NCBI RefSeq assembly: GCF_029871205.1
Contig: NZ_SSOJ01000018.1
Coordinates: 1 to 52,323, forward strand
DNA: 52,323 bases
Source: Pseudomonas sp. BN417
Lineage (GTDB): Bacteria > Pseudomonadota > Gammaproteobacteria > Pseudomonadales > Pseudomonadaceae
Reading direction: 5' to 3'
Shown here: piece by piece, positions 44,203-52,323 of the stretch
How the letters are laid out: each line of letters starts with the position of its first letter
How positions within the stretch are numbered: the first letter of the stretch is position 1
Program-made: the position numbers and the translations under genes
Notes under the pieces: generated by a model
What the model was told of the DNA's origin: nothing
The model's database searches: none
The model's input: only the letters and a program-made list of their open reading frames with translations

Positions 44203-45076
44203 TCTCAAGCGCCCTGCCCTGCTCGCCCTGGCCGTGGCCCTTGCCGCGGCCGGTAGCGCGAGGGCAGCCGAAACCATGGATCACGGCTCCATGGATCACA
44301 GCCAGATGAACCACGGCCAGATGGATCACGGCGACAGGGACCAGGCACAGCCGTCCGGCCATGGCAGCCGCACACCCATCCCCGTACCGTCCGAGGCCGA
44401 CCGCGCCGCCGCCTTCCCGCAGCTGCCTCCCCACCAGATGCACACCGGTAGCATCAACAGCCTCTTCCTGATGGATAAGCTGGAGTACCAGGACGCCGAC
44501 GACGCCAGCGTGCTGAGTTGGGATGCTTCGGGCTGGATAGGCCGCGACATCAACCGTTTCTGGTTCCGCACGGAAGGCGAGCGCGCCAACGGCAAGACCG
44601 AGGAAGCCGAAGTGCAGGCGCTCTACGGTCGCGCCGTCAGCCCCTGGTGGGAGCTGGTGGCTGGTGTCCGCCAGGACTTCAAGCCAGGATCAAAGCAGAC
44701 CTGGGCGGCCTTCGGTGTGCAAGGCATGCCCCTGTACGGCCTGGAAACCGAAGCCACGGCCTTTTTCGGCGAGAACGGCCAGAGCGCCCTGCGGCTGGAA
44801 GGCGACTACGACATCCTGCTGACCAACCGGCTGATCCTGCAGCCCACCGCAGAGGTGAACCTGTACGGCCGCAACGACCACGAACGCGGCGTGGGTTCCG
44901 GGCTGGGCAACACCGAGGTGGGCCTGCGCCTGCGCTATGAGATCGTCCGCGAGTTCGCGCCCTACATCGGCGTGACCTGGAACCGCAATTACGGCAACAC
45001 CGCCGACTTCGCCCGCGAGGAAGGTGAGGACAACGACGAGGCGCGCTTCGTCGCCGGTATCCGCTTCTGGTTCTGA
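44192..45076 (+). CDS. copB: Copper resistance outer membrane protein CopB
   Basis: A 294-residue outer-membrane protein. Residues 1-25 are a signal peptide (ending SARA), then a short [19 protein letters not shown] region, then the CopB core: [43 protein letters not shown] and [15 protein letters not shown]. It ends [10 protein letters not shown], a terminal aromatic as in beta-barrels. The start overlaps the previous gene by 11 bases and has only a weak ribosome site, so translation is probably coupled. Confidence 0.93.
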   Translation: MTSSLKRPALLALAVALAAAGSARAAETMDHGSMDHSQMNHGQMDHGDRDQAQPSGHGSRTPIPVPSEADRAAAFPQLPPHQMHTGSINSLFLMDKLEYQDADDASVLSWDASGWIGRDINRFWFRTEGERANGKTEEAEVQALYGRAVSPWWELVAGVRQDFKPGSKQTWAAFGVQGMPLYGLETEATAFFGENGQSALRLEGDYDILLTNRLILQPTAEVNLYGRNDHERGVGSGLGNTEVGLRLRYEIVREFAPYIGVTWNRNYGNTADFAREEGEDNDEARFVAGIRFWF

Positions 45077-45086
45077 GACCCCTTCA

Positions 45087-45674
45087 ATGAAAAGAACAAT
45101 AAAGACCCTGGCCCTCGCTGGCCTGGTGGCCGCCGCCGGCGTGGGCGGCGTGGTCTACAGCGGCATGGTGAACGTCGCCGCCGACGACCCGCACTATTCC
45201 CTGGTGCACGCCTTCCTCACCGCCGCGCGGGACCGCTCCATCGAAGTGCGGGCGCGAGATATCCAGGTGCCGCCGCTGGATGACGCAGCGCTGGTCCGCG
45301 CCGGCGCCGGCAATTACGACTCCATGTGCGTGGGCTGCCACCTGGCCCCCGGTGTGGACGCCAGCGAGCTCAGCCAGGCGCTCTATCCCGCGCCGCCGAA
45401 CTTCGCCCGCCAGGGTGCGGACGGCGACCCGGCGGCGGCCTTCTGGGTGATCAAGCACGGCATCAAGGCCACCGGCATGCCGGCCTGGGGCAAGAGCATG
45501 GGTGATGAGCACATCTGGGGCATGGTGGCCTTCCTGCAGCGGTTACCGGCAATGAATGCGTCCGAATACCGCCAATGGGTGACCGGCAGTGGGGGGCACC
45601 AGCACGGCGGCGGGGAAAGTCCCGTGCATGGGCATGAGGGGGATGTGGTGGAGGATGAAGGGCATGCGCATTAA
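45087..45674 (+). CDS. c-type cytochrome with His-rich C-terminus
   Basis: A 195-residue protein. A hydrophobic N-terminal segment (residues 7-27) exports or anchors it. Heme attachment is CVGCH (81-85) and the distal ligand is probably Met131 in ATGMPAWG. The last 30 residues are His/Gly-rich (GGHQHGGGESPVHGHEG and EDEGHAH), which fits copper binding. It starts 10 bases after copB and is probably the last gene of the cop operon. Confidence 0.87.
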   Translation: MKRTIKTLALAGLVAAAGVGGVVYSGMVNVAADDPHYSLVHAFLTAARDRSIEVRARDIQVPPLDDAALVRAGAGNYDSMCVGCHLAPGVDASELSQALYPAPPNFARQGADGDPAAAFWVIKHGIKATGMPAWGKSMGDEHIWGMVAFLQRLPAMNASEYRQWVTGSGGHQHGGGESPVHGHEGDVVEDEGHAH

Positions 45675-45721
45675 GGCTTGGGGCGGAGCCAGGCAACCTG
45701 CGTTACGGGCGGATCCGATCT

Positions 45722-45810
45722 CGTAGGTTGGCGCAGAGCGAAGCGAAGCCCAACGGCCCGGGCTCCGAAGTCTGGACCGTTGGGCTTCGCAGAACTCAGC
45801 CCAACCTACG
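45722..45810. repeat. REP-like palindrome, family R2 (CGTAGGTTGG variant)
   Basis: CGTAGGTTGG at the left is answered by CCAACCTACG at the right, with GAAGCCCAACGG pairing with CCGTTGGGCTTC inside. It separates the convergent cytochrome and TolC-like genes. Confidence 0.8.
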
Positions 45811-45843
45811 GAGAGATGACGCGTGCATGGGGCGTTCGCGCTA

Positions 45844-45888
45844 GCCGGGCTCGGTGGAGACCGCGAAGCGATTTCCACCGAGCCCGGC
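45844..45888. terminator. Long hairpin after the TolC-like gene
   Basis: GCCGGGCTCGGTGGA (45844-45858) pairs perfectly with TCCACCGAGCCCGGC (45874-45888). It is placed 22 bases past the TolC-like stop on the minus strand. No T-tract is present on either side. Confidence 0.6.
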
Positions 45889-45910
45889 CCCTCATCCCCG
45901 ACCCTCTACC

Positions 45911-47407
45911 CTACTTCGCCACTCCGATATCCCCGCTCTCCCAGCGCGATTCGCTGCTTTCCAGCGCGCCGGCGATGGTGCTGAGGTTGCTGTCCGGCAG
46001 GGTTTCCGGCAGCGGATCGACGCCGGCGCTGACGAAGAGCTGGGCGTAGGCGTTGCGCAATTCGGCGTAGGAGAGGTCGCGCTGGAGCTGGGCATTGAGG
46101 GTGTTGAGTTCGCCCTGGATCAGGTCCAGTTCGCCGATACTCTGGGTCTTGTAGCGGTTGCGCAGTTGCTCGGCGATCTGGCCATCCAGGTCGGCCAGTT
46201 GCTGGTTGGTCTGGAACTGGCGTTGGGCTTCGTGGAAGTTGGCGTTGGCCACGTAGAGCTGCGCCAGCACGGCCATGGACATGGCCTGGCGGCGGGCAGC
46301 GGCGACGGACTCGCCGGCCTTGGCGACGTCGATGGCGGCTGGTGCGGAAATGGCGTTGAACAGGTTCCAGGTGACCTTCACGCCGTAGTCGGCCCAGCTC
46401 TGGTTCACCAGGAAGGAGTTGCTGTCGTAGTGGCCGCCAGCGGAGAACTCCAGGCCCGGCAGCAAGCGCAGCATGGCCTTGCGGGTTTCCGCGGCGCTGA
46501 TGCGTGCCTGGTAGTCCTGCTCGCGCAGTTCGGGGCGGCTGGCCAGGGCTTCTTCTTCGAGACGGCCGATGTCCACCTTGAGCTCCGGCACTGGGTAGCC
46601 GTCGGCAGCGGCCAGGGTAAAGTCGGTGTTCAGCGGCAGATTGATCAGTGCGGCCAGCTCGGTCTTGGCCAGGGACAGGGCGCGGCGCTGTTCCTCCAAC
46701 TGGCGGGTGGCGTCGATCAGGGCGCGCTGGTAGCCCAGCGCCTGCACCGGGTCGCCGATGCGTTCCCGGCTCATGCGCTGGCTGCTGTCGCGGGCTTCAT
46801 CGACCCGCGCCATCAGGCTGTCGATCTGCTTCAGCAGGCGGTCGGCGGCCACCGCTCGCCAGTAGGCCGAGCGCACGTCCTGGATGATGGTGTGGACCAC
46901 CTTGCGGCGGCGCTCCTGGACGATCAGACGCTGGTCGGCCTGCTGCTTGGCGCTGACGTAGGCGACGCCGAAGTCCAGCACGTTCCACACCATGGTCAGG
47001 TCGGCGACGTTACGGTCGCGGTCCTGGGAGGTGGACGGTTCGAGGGACTGGGTGCCGGTGCGCACGCTCTGGCTGCTCGAGGCGCTGACATTGTTGCGCC
47101 CGGCGTAGCCGGCTTCCATGGCCATGCGCGGCAGCATGTCGAAGCTGGCGAGGTCCACCTGGCGCTTGGCCAGGGCCTCTTCCATCACCTTCAGGCGCGC
47201 TTCGAGGTTGTACTTCACCGCACGGGCCATGGCCTCGTGGAGGGTCAGCGGCCCGCTCACGGGTTCCTGGTCCTTGAACATCGTCTGCAGGTCCTGGCGC
47301 GCCCGCTGCTCGCTGACGCTACGGTCGATGGGCTGGCTGGTCACCGCGCAACCGCTGATGGCCAGCGCCAGCACGCTGACACTGAAGAATTTCCCTGTTC
47401 TGCTCAT
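45911..47407 (-). CDS. TolC family outer membrane efflux/secretion lipoprotein
   Basis: A 498-residue protein. The signal peptide ends in a lipobox (LALAISGC, Cys20), so it is a lipid-anchored outer-membrane factor. The two TolC repeats are seen in LTLHEAMARAVKYNLEARLKVMEEALAKRQVDLASFDMLPRMAMEAGY and in the second half, with coiled-coil segments between. It would form the exit duct of a type I secretion or efflux machine. It follows the Ig-repeat protein gene after 52 bases, so it may export that protein. The partner ABC and HlyD genes would lie outside the window. The ribosome site is weak. Confidence 0.88.
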   Translation of the reverse strand: MSRTGKFFSVSVLALAISGCAVTSQPIDRSVSEQRARQDLQTMFKDQEPVSGPLTLHEAMARAVKYNLEARLKVMEEALAKRQVDLASFDMLPRMAMEAGYAGRNNVSASSSQSVRTGTQSLEPSTSQDRDRNVADLTMVWNVLDFGVAYVSAKQQADQRLIVQERRRKVVHTIIQDVRSAYWRAVAADRLLKQIDSLMARVDEARDSSQRMSRERIGDPVQALGYQRALIDATRQLEEQRRALSLAKTELAALINLPLNTDFTLAAADGYPVPELKVDIGRLEEEALASRPELREQDYQARISAAETRKAMLRLLPGLEFSAGGHYDSNSFLVNQSWADYGVKVTWNLFNAISAPAAIDVAKAGESVAAARRQAMSMAVLAQLYVANANFHEAQRQFQTNQQLADLDGQIAEQLRNRYKTQSIGELDLIQGELNTLNAQLQRDLSYAELRNAYAQLFVSAGVDPLPETLPDSNLSTIAGALESSESRWESGDIGVAK

Positions 47408-47459
47408 CCTTGGTCCGCCCCCTAATCGCGGCACATACATTTTTATGATTCGAGTCCGA

Positions 47460-50400
47460 TCACGCCTGGGGCCGGTTGCTACCGACCTGCCCCAGTGCCC
47501 AGGCCAGCTCCCCGAGCTGGCGTTGTTCGTTGTCCTTGATGTCCTGCAGTTGCTGGCCCAGCGTCGGCGCGCCGAAGCCGCCCCGCTGGCCCTGGCCGCT
47601 CTCCCCCGAGCCACGCCATTGCTTGCCGTCGAAAATGTTCATCTCGGCGGAATCCTGCGGCACGTCCTTGTCGAAGAAGCTGGACAGGTTGCTGGTGCCG
47701 AATACCCCGGCGTCGCCCCCGCCGAAACCGAGGAAGCTGCTGTCCATGCCCTCGCCTCCACCGGCCCCGCCGCCGGCGAATACCTGGGCGATGAAGCTGG
47801 GCGCCACTGCGCCGTTGTGGCTGAACAGGCTGCCCAGGGTCGGGAAGCCGCTGCCCAGGGTCTGCACTTCGAACAGCGGCAGCGGCAGCAGCGGCGAGCT
47901 GAAGGGCGGCGGCGGTGGCCCCGGCAGGAGCATGTCGATCGGCACATTGGGTGTTTCCGGGATGCTCACCGGCGATTCGACGCGGAACTGCGGGTCACCG
48001 TCGTTCTGGCTGAGTACATAGCTCTCGCCCACCAGGCTGCCTACCAGCAGGTTCCCGGCGGCATCCCTGATGCCGGTGCCAGGGCTTTCCAGGCTGATGC
48101 CCAGCGAACCGTTGCCGGCGACATTGCCGACGATGACCTGGTAGGTCCGCGCGTCCACCTGCACCAGCGATTGCAGGGTGCCGACGGCATTGCCGGTGGT
48201 GTTCAGGCTGAAGTAGTCGAGCTCCAGGCCGGAGACGTCTTCGCTGAAGGTCAGGGTGAAACGCAGGGTGCGGGCCGCGGTGGGCGAGGCGTCGGCGCGA
48301 ACCAGGCTGTCGGCGCTGGGCGCCGTGGTGTCGACGATCACCCCGCTGGTGTCGCCTATGCCGTTCAGGCTCAGGGGCATGGCGTTGCCGGCCGCATCGC
48401 GCAGGGTCGCGCCATTGCCGGCGAGGCCGGTCACATGGATGCCGTCGGCGTCGTTGTCGCCGGGCTGCACGACATACTGGAACACCAGGGTGCTGCTGCC
48501 GGAGCCGGCGACGTAGTCGGCGAACACAGGATTGCCGCCTATCTCCAGGGCCAGGCGTGGCATTCCATTGACGCTGACCGCCTCGCTGGCGTTGACCACG
48601 AAGGTCAGCACATCGCCGGCGTTGTATTGCACGCCCACCGGCACGCTGACGCTGCCCACGGTGGGCACTACCGCGTCCACCCGCACACCCGTGGTGCTGC
48701 CCACACCGTTGAGGGTGGTGACTGCGTCGTTGCCCACGCCGTCGCGCAGGGTCGCGCCGTTGGCCAGGATGGCGCTGCCGACGCTGATGCCATTGCTGTC
48801 GAACTGGCCACTGGCGACGGTCAGGCGGAACACCAACGCAGTGGTGCCGGAACCGCCGAAATAGTCGGCGAAGACGGTGCCGCCGCCCTCCAGGGTGATG
48901 GCGAGGCGCGGGGTACCACCGCTGGTGTCGACCGTCACCGCTTCGCTGAGGTTGACGGTGAAGTCCAGGTGCTGACCGGCAACATAGGTGCCGTTTGCCG
49001 GCACATCCACGCGGGTAACCGTTGGCGTATCGCGGTCCAGGCTGTACAGGGCGCCCACCAGTCCGCCGCCGAGGGGGTTGCGGGCGCCGTCGATAATGCC
49101 GGTGCCGCTGGCATTCAGGTCGAGGCCGAGGGTACCAGTGCCGGACAAGCCATTGACGGTCAGGGTATAGGTGCGGGCATCCACCTGGACCAGGCTGTCC
49201 AGGCTGCCGCTGGCAGTCCCGGTGGTCACCAGGCTGAAGTCGGCCAGGTCGACGCCGCTCACGTCCTCGTCGAAGGTGACGGTGTAGCGCACGCTGCCCG
49301 CATTGGTCGGGCTGGCATCGACTCGCGCTATGCCACTGGCGCTCGGCAACCGGGTGTCGATTACCACGCCGCGGGTATCGCCCACGTTATTCAGGCTCAG
49401 GGTCATGTCATTGCCGGCGGCATCGCGCAGGGTCGCGCCATTGCTGGCCAGGCCGGTCACGGTGATGCCGTCGGCGTCGTTGTCGCCGGGCTGCACGACA
49501 TACTGGAACACCAGGGCGCTGCTGCCGGAACCGGACAGGTAGTCGGCGAAGGCCGTGCTGCCGCCGATGTCCAGGGCCAGGCGCGGGCTGCCGTTGACGA
49601 ACACTGCCTCGCTGGCGTTGACCACGAAGGTCTGCAGGTCGCCGGCCCTGTATTGAAGCCAGGTCGGTACGGTGACGCTGGCCACACCCGGCGCCACGGC
49701 ATCCACCCGCACACCGGCGGTGCTGGCGACGTTGTTCAGGCTGGGGTCGGCGTCATTGCCCAGCGCATCGCGCAGGGTCGCACCATTGGCGAGGATGGCG
49801 CTGCTGAGGCTGATGCCGTTAACGTCGAACTGCCCGCTGGCGACGGTCAGGCGGAACACCAGCGCGGTGCTGCCGGAGCCGCTGAGGTAGTCGGCGAAGA
49901 CGGTGCCGCCGAAGTCCAGGGTGACGGCCAGGCGCGGCGTACCGCCCGTAGTGTCGATGGTCACCGCTTCGCTGAGGTTGACGGTGAAATCGAGGTTCTG
50001 CCCGGCCACGTAGGTACCGTTGGCCGGTACGTTGACTGAGGTCACCGTGGGGGCCACGACATCGATGACGTAGTTGTTGGAATCCGTGGTGCCGGTTCCG
50101 CTATTGCCAGCCAGGTCGGTGACCCCGGTGTTGTTCAGGGTGATCAGATTGCTGGCGTCGGCAATACCGACTGTCGGGGTAAAGGTCGCGGTCCAGGTGA
50201 TGCCGCCGTCGCTGCTGCTGACCGCGCTCAGCGTGCCGTTGGCAATGGTCAGGTCGGCGTTGCTGAAGCCGCTCACGGCTTCAGTGAAGGTGATGGTCAC
50301 CAGCGAGGTTTCGCCGGCCTTCAACGCCGTATCGGCCACCACGATGCTGGCGGTGGGCCGTACGGTGTCGATCGCGTAGTTGTTGGAGCTGGTGGCACCG

Positions 50401-52323
50401 CTGCCGGCATTGCCGGACAGGTCCTGGACCCCGCTGTTGTCCAGCTGGATGAGGTTGCTGGTATCGGTGATGCCTGCTGCCGGGGTGAGGGTGGCGGTCC
50501 AGGTGATACCGCCATCGCTGCTGCTGACGGCACTCAAGGTGCCGTTGTCGATTGTCAGGTCCGCGTTGGTAAAACCGCTGACCGCCTCACTGAAGGTGAT
50601 GGTCACCAGCGAAGTCTGGCCCACTCCCAGGGCGCTGTCCGTGACCACGATAGTCGCGGTCGGACGGGCCGTGTCGATGGCGTAGTTGTTCGAGTCGGTG
50701 GTGCCGCTGCCGGCGTTGCCGGAGGCGTTGGTCACGCCGCTGTTGTCCAGGCTGATGACGTTGCTGGTGTCGGTGATGCCCGTCGTCGGGGTGAAGGTGG
50801 CGGTCCAGGTGACACCGCCGTCGCTGCTGCTCACCGCGCTCAGGGTGCCGTTGGCCACCGTCAGGTCGGAGTTGCTGAAGCCGCTCACGGCTTCGCTGAA
50901 AGTGATGGTCACCAGGGTGCTTTCACCCGCCCTCAACGCCGTGTCGGCAATCACGAGGGTAGCCGTCGGTACCACGGTTTCGATGGTGTAGTTGGCTGAG
51001 TTGGTGGTCCCGGTACCGCTGTTGCCGGCCAGGTCGGTGATGCCGGTGTTGTTCAGGGTGATGAGGTTGCTCAGGTCGGTGATACCCGCTGTCGGGGTGA
51101 AGGTGGCGGTCCAGGTGATACCGCCGTCGCCGCTGCTGACCGCGCTCAAGCTGCCGTTGGCGATGGTCAGGTCAGCGTTGGTGAAGCCGCTCACCGCCTC
51201 GGAGAAGGTGATGGTCACCAGCGAGGTTTCGCCAGCCTTGAGGGTCGAGTCGGCCAGGACGATGGTGGCGGTCGGACGCTGGCTGTCGACCGCGTAATTG
51301 TTGGAATCGGTGGTGCCGCTGCCGGCATTGCCGGACAGGTCCTGGATCCCGCTGTTGTTCAGCTGAATGATGTTGCTGGTATCGGTGATGCCTGCCGCCG
51401 GGGTCAGGGTGGCGGTCCAGGTGATGCCGCCGTCGCTGCTGCTCACCGCACTCAAGGTGCCGTTGGCGACGGTCAGGTCGGCGTTGGTGAAACCGCTCAC
51501 CGCCTCGCTGAAGGTGATGGTCACCAACGAGGTCTGGCCCACGCCCAGGGCACTGTCGGCGACCACTATGGTCGCGGTCGGACGGACAGTGTCGATGGCG
51601 TAGTTGTTGGAGTCGGTGGTGCCGCTGCCAGCGTTGCCGGAGGCATTGGTCACACCGCTGTTATCCAGGGTAATCAGGTTGGTGGTATCGGTGATGCCCG
51701 CCGTCGGGGTGAAGGTAGCGGTCCAGGTGATGCCACCGTCGCTGCTGCTCACCGCGCTCAAGGTACCGTTGGCGATCGTCAGGTCGGCATTGCTGAAGCC
51801 GGTCACCGCCTCGCTGAAGGTGATGGTCACCAGCGAGGTCTCGCCGACCTTCAAGGCGTTGTCCGCTATCACTATGGTCGCGGTCGGCAGGACGGTGTCG
51901 ATGCTGTAGTTGTTGGAGTTGGTGGTGCCGCTGCCGGTGTTGCCGGCCAGGTCGGTGACTCCGGTGTTGTTCAGGGTGATCAGGTTGCTGGCGTCACTGA
52001 TGCCGACGGTCGGGGTGAAGGTGGCGGTCCAGGTGATGCCGCCATCGCTGCTGCTGACCGCGGTCAGGGTACCGTTGGCGATGGTCAGGTCGGCGTTGGT
52101 GAAGCCGCTCACCGCCTCGCTGAAGGTAATGGTCACCAGCGAGGTTTCACCGGCACTGAGGGCGCTGTCGGCGACCACGATGGTCGCGGTCGGCCGCACG
52201 GTGTCGATGGCGTAGTTGTTGGAGTCGGTGGTGCCGCTGCCAGTGTTGCCGGCCAGATCGGCGATGCCGGTGTTGTCCAGGGTGATCAGGTTGCTGGTGT
52301 CGCTGATGCTGGCGCTCGGGGTG
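47460..52323 (-). CDS. Giant Ig-like repeat surface protein, C-terminal part (5' end outside window)
   Basis: The frame is open to the window edge, giving at least 1,620 residues. The N-terminal visible part is a tandem of 102-residue Big_12-like domains (PTATIVVADSAL, ETSLVTITFSEAVSGF, DGGITWTATFTP, DLAGN). From about 50,070 downward come two copies of a larger B-C-D block: NGTYVAGQNLDFTVNLSEAV, QTFVVNASEAV and SVRYTVTFDEDVSGVDL. The last 190 residues are a non-repeat Pro/Gly-rich tail (IPETPNVPIDMLLPGPPPPP) ending LGELAWALGQVGS. It lacks RTX nonapeptides in the visible part. It is probably a large adhesin, possibly exported with the adjacent TolC-like protein; I also recall DUF4347-type proteins with such repeats. 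Confidence 0.87.
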   Translation of the reverse strand, partial: TPSASISDTSNLITLDNTGIADLAGNTGSGTTDSNNYAIDTVRPTATIVVADSALSAGETSLVTITFSEAVSGFTNADLTIANGTLTAVSSSDGGITWTATFTPTVGISDASNLITLNNTGVTDLAGNTGSGTTNSNNYSIDTVLPTATIVIADNALKVGETSLVTITFSEAVTGFSNADLTIANGTLSAVSSSDGGITWTATFTPTAGITDTTNLITLDNSGVTNASGNAGSGTTDSNNYAIDTVRPTATIVVADSALGVGQTSLVTITFSEAVSGFTNADLTVANGTLSAVSSSDGGITWTATLTPAAGITDTSNIIQLNNSGIQDLSGNAGSGTTDSNNYAVDSQRPTATIVLADSTLKAGETSLVTITFSEAVSGFTNADLTIANGSLSAVSSGDGGITWTATFTPTAGITDLSNLITLNNTGITDLAGNSGTGTTNSANYTIETVVPTATLVIADTALRAGESTLVTITFSEAVSGFSNSDLTVANGTLSAVSSSDGGVTWTATFTPTTGITDTSNVISLDNSGVTNASGNAGSGTTDSNNYAIDTARPTATIVVTDSALGVGQTSLVTITFSEAVSGFTNADLTIDNGTLSAVSSSDGGITWTATLTPAAGITDTSNLIQLDNSGVQDLSGNAGSGATSSNNYAIDTVRPTASIVVADTALKAGETSLVTITFTEAVSGFSNADLTIANGTLSAVSSSDGGITWTATFTPTVGIADASNLITLNNTGVTDLAGNSGTGTTDSNNYVIDVVAPTVTSVNVPANGTYVAGQNLDFTVNLSEAVTIDTTGGTPRLAVTLDFGGTVFADYLSGSGSTALVFRLTVASGQFDVNGISLSSAILANGATLRDALGNDADPSLNNVASTAGVRVDAVAPGVASVTVPTWLQYRAGDLQTFVVNASEAVFVNGSPRLALDIGGSTAFADYLSGSGSSALVFQYVVQPGDNDADGITVTGLASNGATLRDAAGNDMTLSLNNVGDTRGVVIDTRLPSASGIARVDASPTNAGSVRYTVTFDEDVSGVDLADFSLVTTGTASGSLDSLVQVDARTYTLTVNGLSGTGTLGLDLNASGTGIIDGARNPLGGGLVGALYSLDRDTPTVTRVDVPANGTYVAGQHLDFTVNLSEAVTVDTSGGTPRLAITLEGGGTVFADYFGGSGTTALVFRLTVASGQFDSNGISVGSAILANGATLRDGVGNDAVTTLNGVGSTTGVRVDAVVPTVGSVSVPVGVQYNAGDVLTFVVNASEAVSVNGMPRLALEIGGNPVFADYVAGSGSSTLVFQYVVQPGDNDADGIHVTGLAGNGATLRDAAGNAMPLSLNGIGDTSGVIVDTTAPSADSLVRADASPTAARTLRFTLTFSEDVSGLELDYFSLNTTGNAVGTLQSLVQVDARTYQVIVGNVAGNGSLGISLESPGTGIRDAAGNLLVGSLVGESYVLSQNDGDPQFRVESPVSIPETPNVPIDMLLPGPPPPPFSSPLLPLPLFEVQTLGSGFPTLGSLFSHNGAVAPSFIAQVFAGGGAGGGEGMDSSFLGFGGGDAGVFGTSNLSSFFDKDVPQDSAEMNIFDGKQWRGSGESGQGQRGGFGAPTLGQQLQDIKDNEQRQLGELAWALGQVGSNRPQA
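50074..52323 (-). repeat. 306-bp tandem repeats in the adhesin gene, with a three-unit super-period
   Basis: Seven complete 306-bp units with boundaries at 50074, 50380, 50686, 50992, 51298, 51604 and 51910 (to 52215), plus a partial unit to the edge. Units fall into three types by their ends: DLAGN, NASGN and QDLSGN. Going N- to C-terminal they run A-B-C-A-B-C-A, so the array has a 918-bp higher-order period. C-type units also share LGVGQTSLV and LTPAAGITD. Confidence 0.88.

Noticed and set aside
47118-50039. 973-codon plus-strand frame across the TolC-like and adhesin genes
   Set aside because: Antisense to two convincing genes. Its apparent repeats are just the reverse reading of the adhesin repeats.
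50074-52323. Regular repeats considered as a CRISPR array
   Set aside because: The period is 306 bp, there are no unique spacers, and the repeats encode Ig-like domains in frame.

Overview
The window looks like chromosome from a high-GC Pseudomonas (sensu lato). The evidence is a complete braCDEFG operon, a PotABCD-like operon, a copA/copB copper locus, Pseudomonas-type intergenic palindromes and genus-typical orphan families (DUF5064, DUF2288, DUF2950, DUF3300). No tRNA, rRNA, CRISPR array, insertion sequence or phage gene was recognised. The species cannot be fixed by eye.

Layout. 1-6.4 kb: two small housekeeping-type proteins, then the branched-chain amino acid transporter braC-braD-braE-braF-braG, with a hairpin after braC and a terminator after braG. 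6.6-8.2 kb: an FMN-binding glutamate-synthase-like protein. 8.3-16.2 kb: a polyamine-type ABC importer operon with a terminal SDR gene, an aminoaldehyde-type dehydrogenase and a divergent LysR regulator. The two minus-strand promoter regions carry the same 31-bp element containing a T-N11-A inverted repeat, so the LysR protein probably controls both. 16.4-16.7 kb: a parvulin.

16.8-35.9 kb is an accessory, patchwork region with mixed base composition. It holds a duplicated leader cassette, ACC deaminase (acdS), a nucleotidyltransferase, and a stress-enzyme cluster (DJ-1/PfpI, secreted acetoacetate-decarboxylase-like protein, alpha/beta hydrolase). The last group is tied together by a MerR regulator and three promoters with 19-bp spacers. 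Then come an Lrp-permease locus with a metC stub, an HD-domain gene remnant, an NmrA-MarR-GST operon behind three palindromes spaced exactly 30 bp apart, an HxlR/carboxymuconolactone-decarboxylase pair, a His-rich secreted protein, a structured leader in front of a coupled gene pair of unknown function, and an orphan secreted papain-like protease. Several modules are separated by copies of a small palindromic repeat.

35.9-45.7 kb: a membrane protein, a DUF3300-DUF2950 pair, an AraC regulator, a sterol-desaturase/FMN-reductase operon, and a copper operon (copA, a Met/His-rich small protein, copB, cytochrome c) behind a CopR-type box. 45.9-52.3 kb: a TolC-like lipoprotein and the C-terminal part of a giant Ig-like repeat protein whose 5' end lies outside the window.

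The strongest leads are regulatory: the shared LysR element, the three-promoter MerR regulon, the 30-bp-phased triple operator and the mutually exclusive pairing leader at 32.3-32.6 kb. All were read by eye; no database search or folding program was run.
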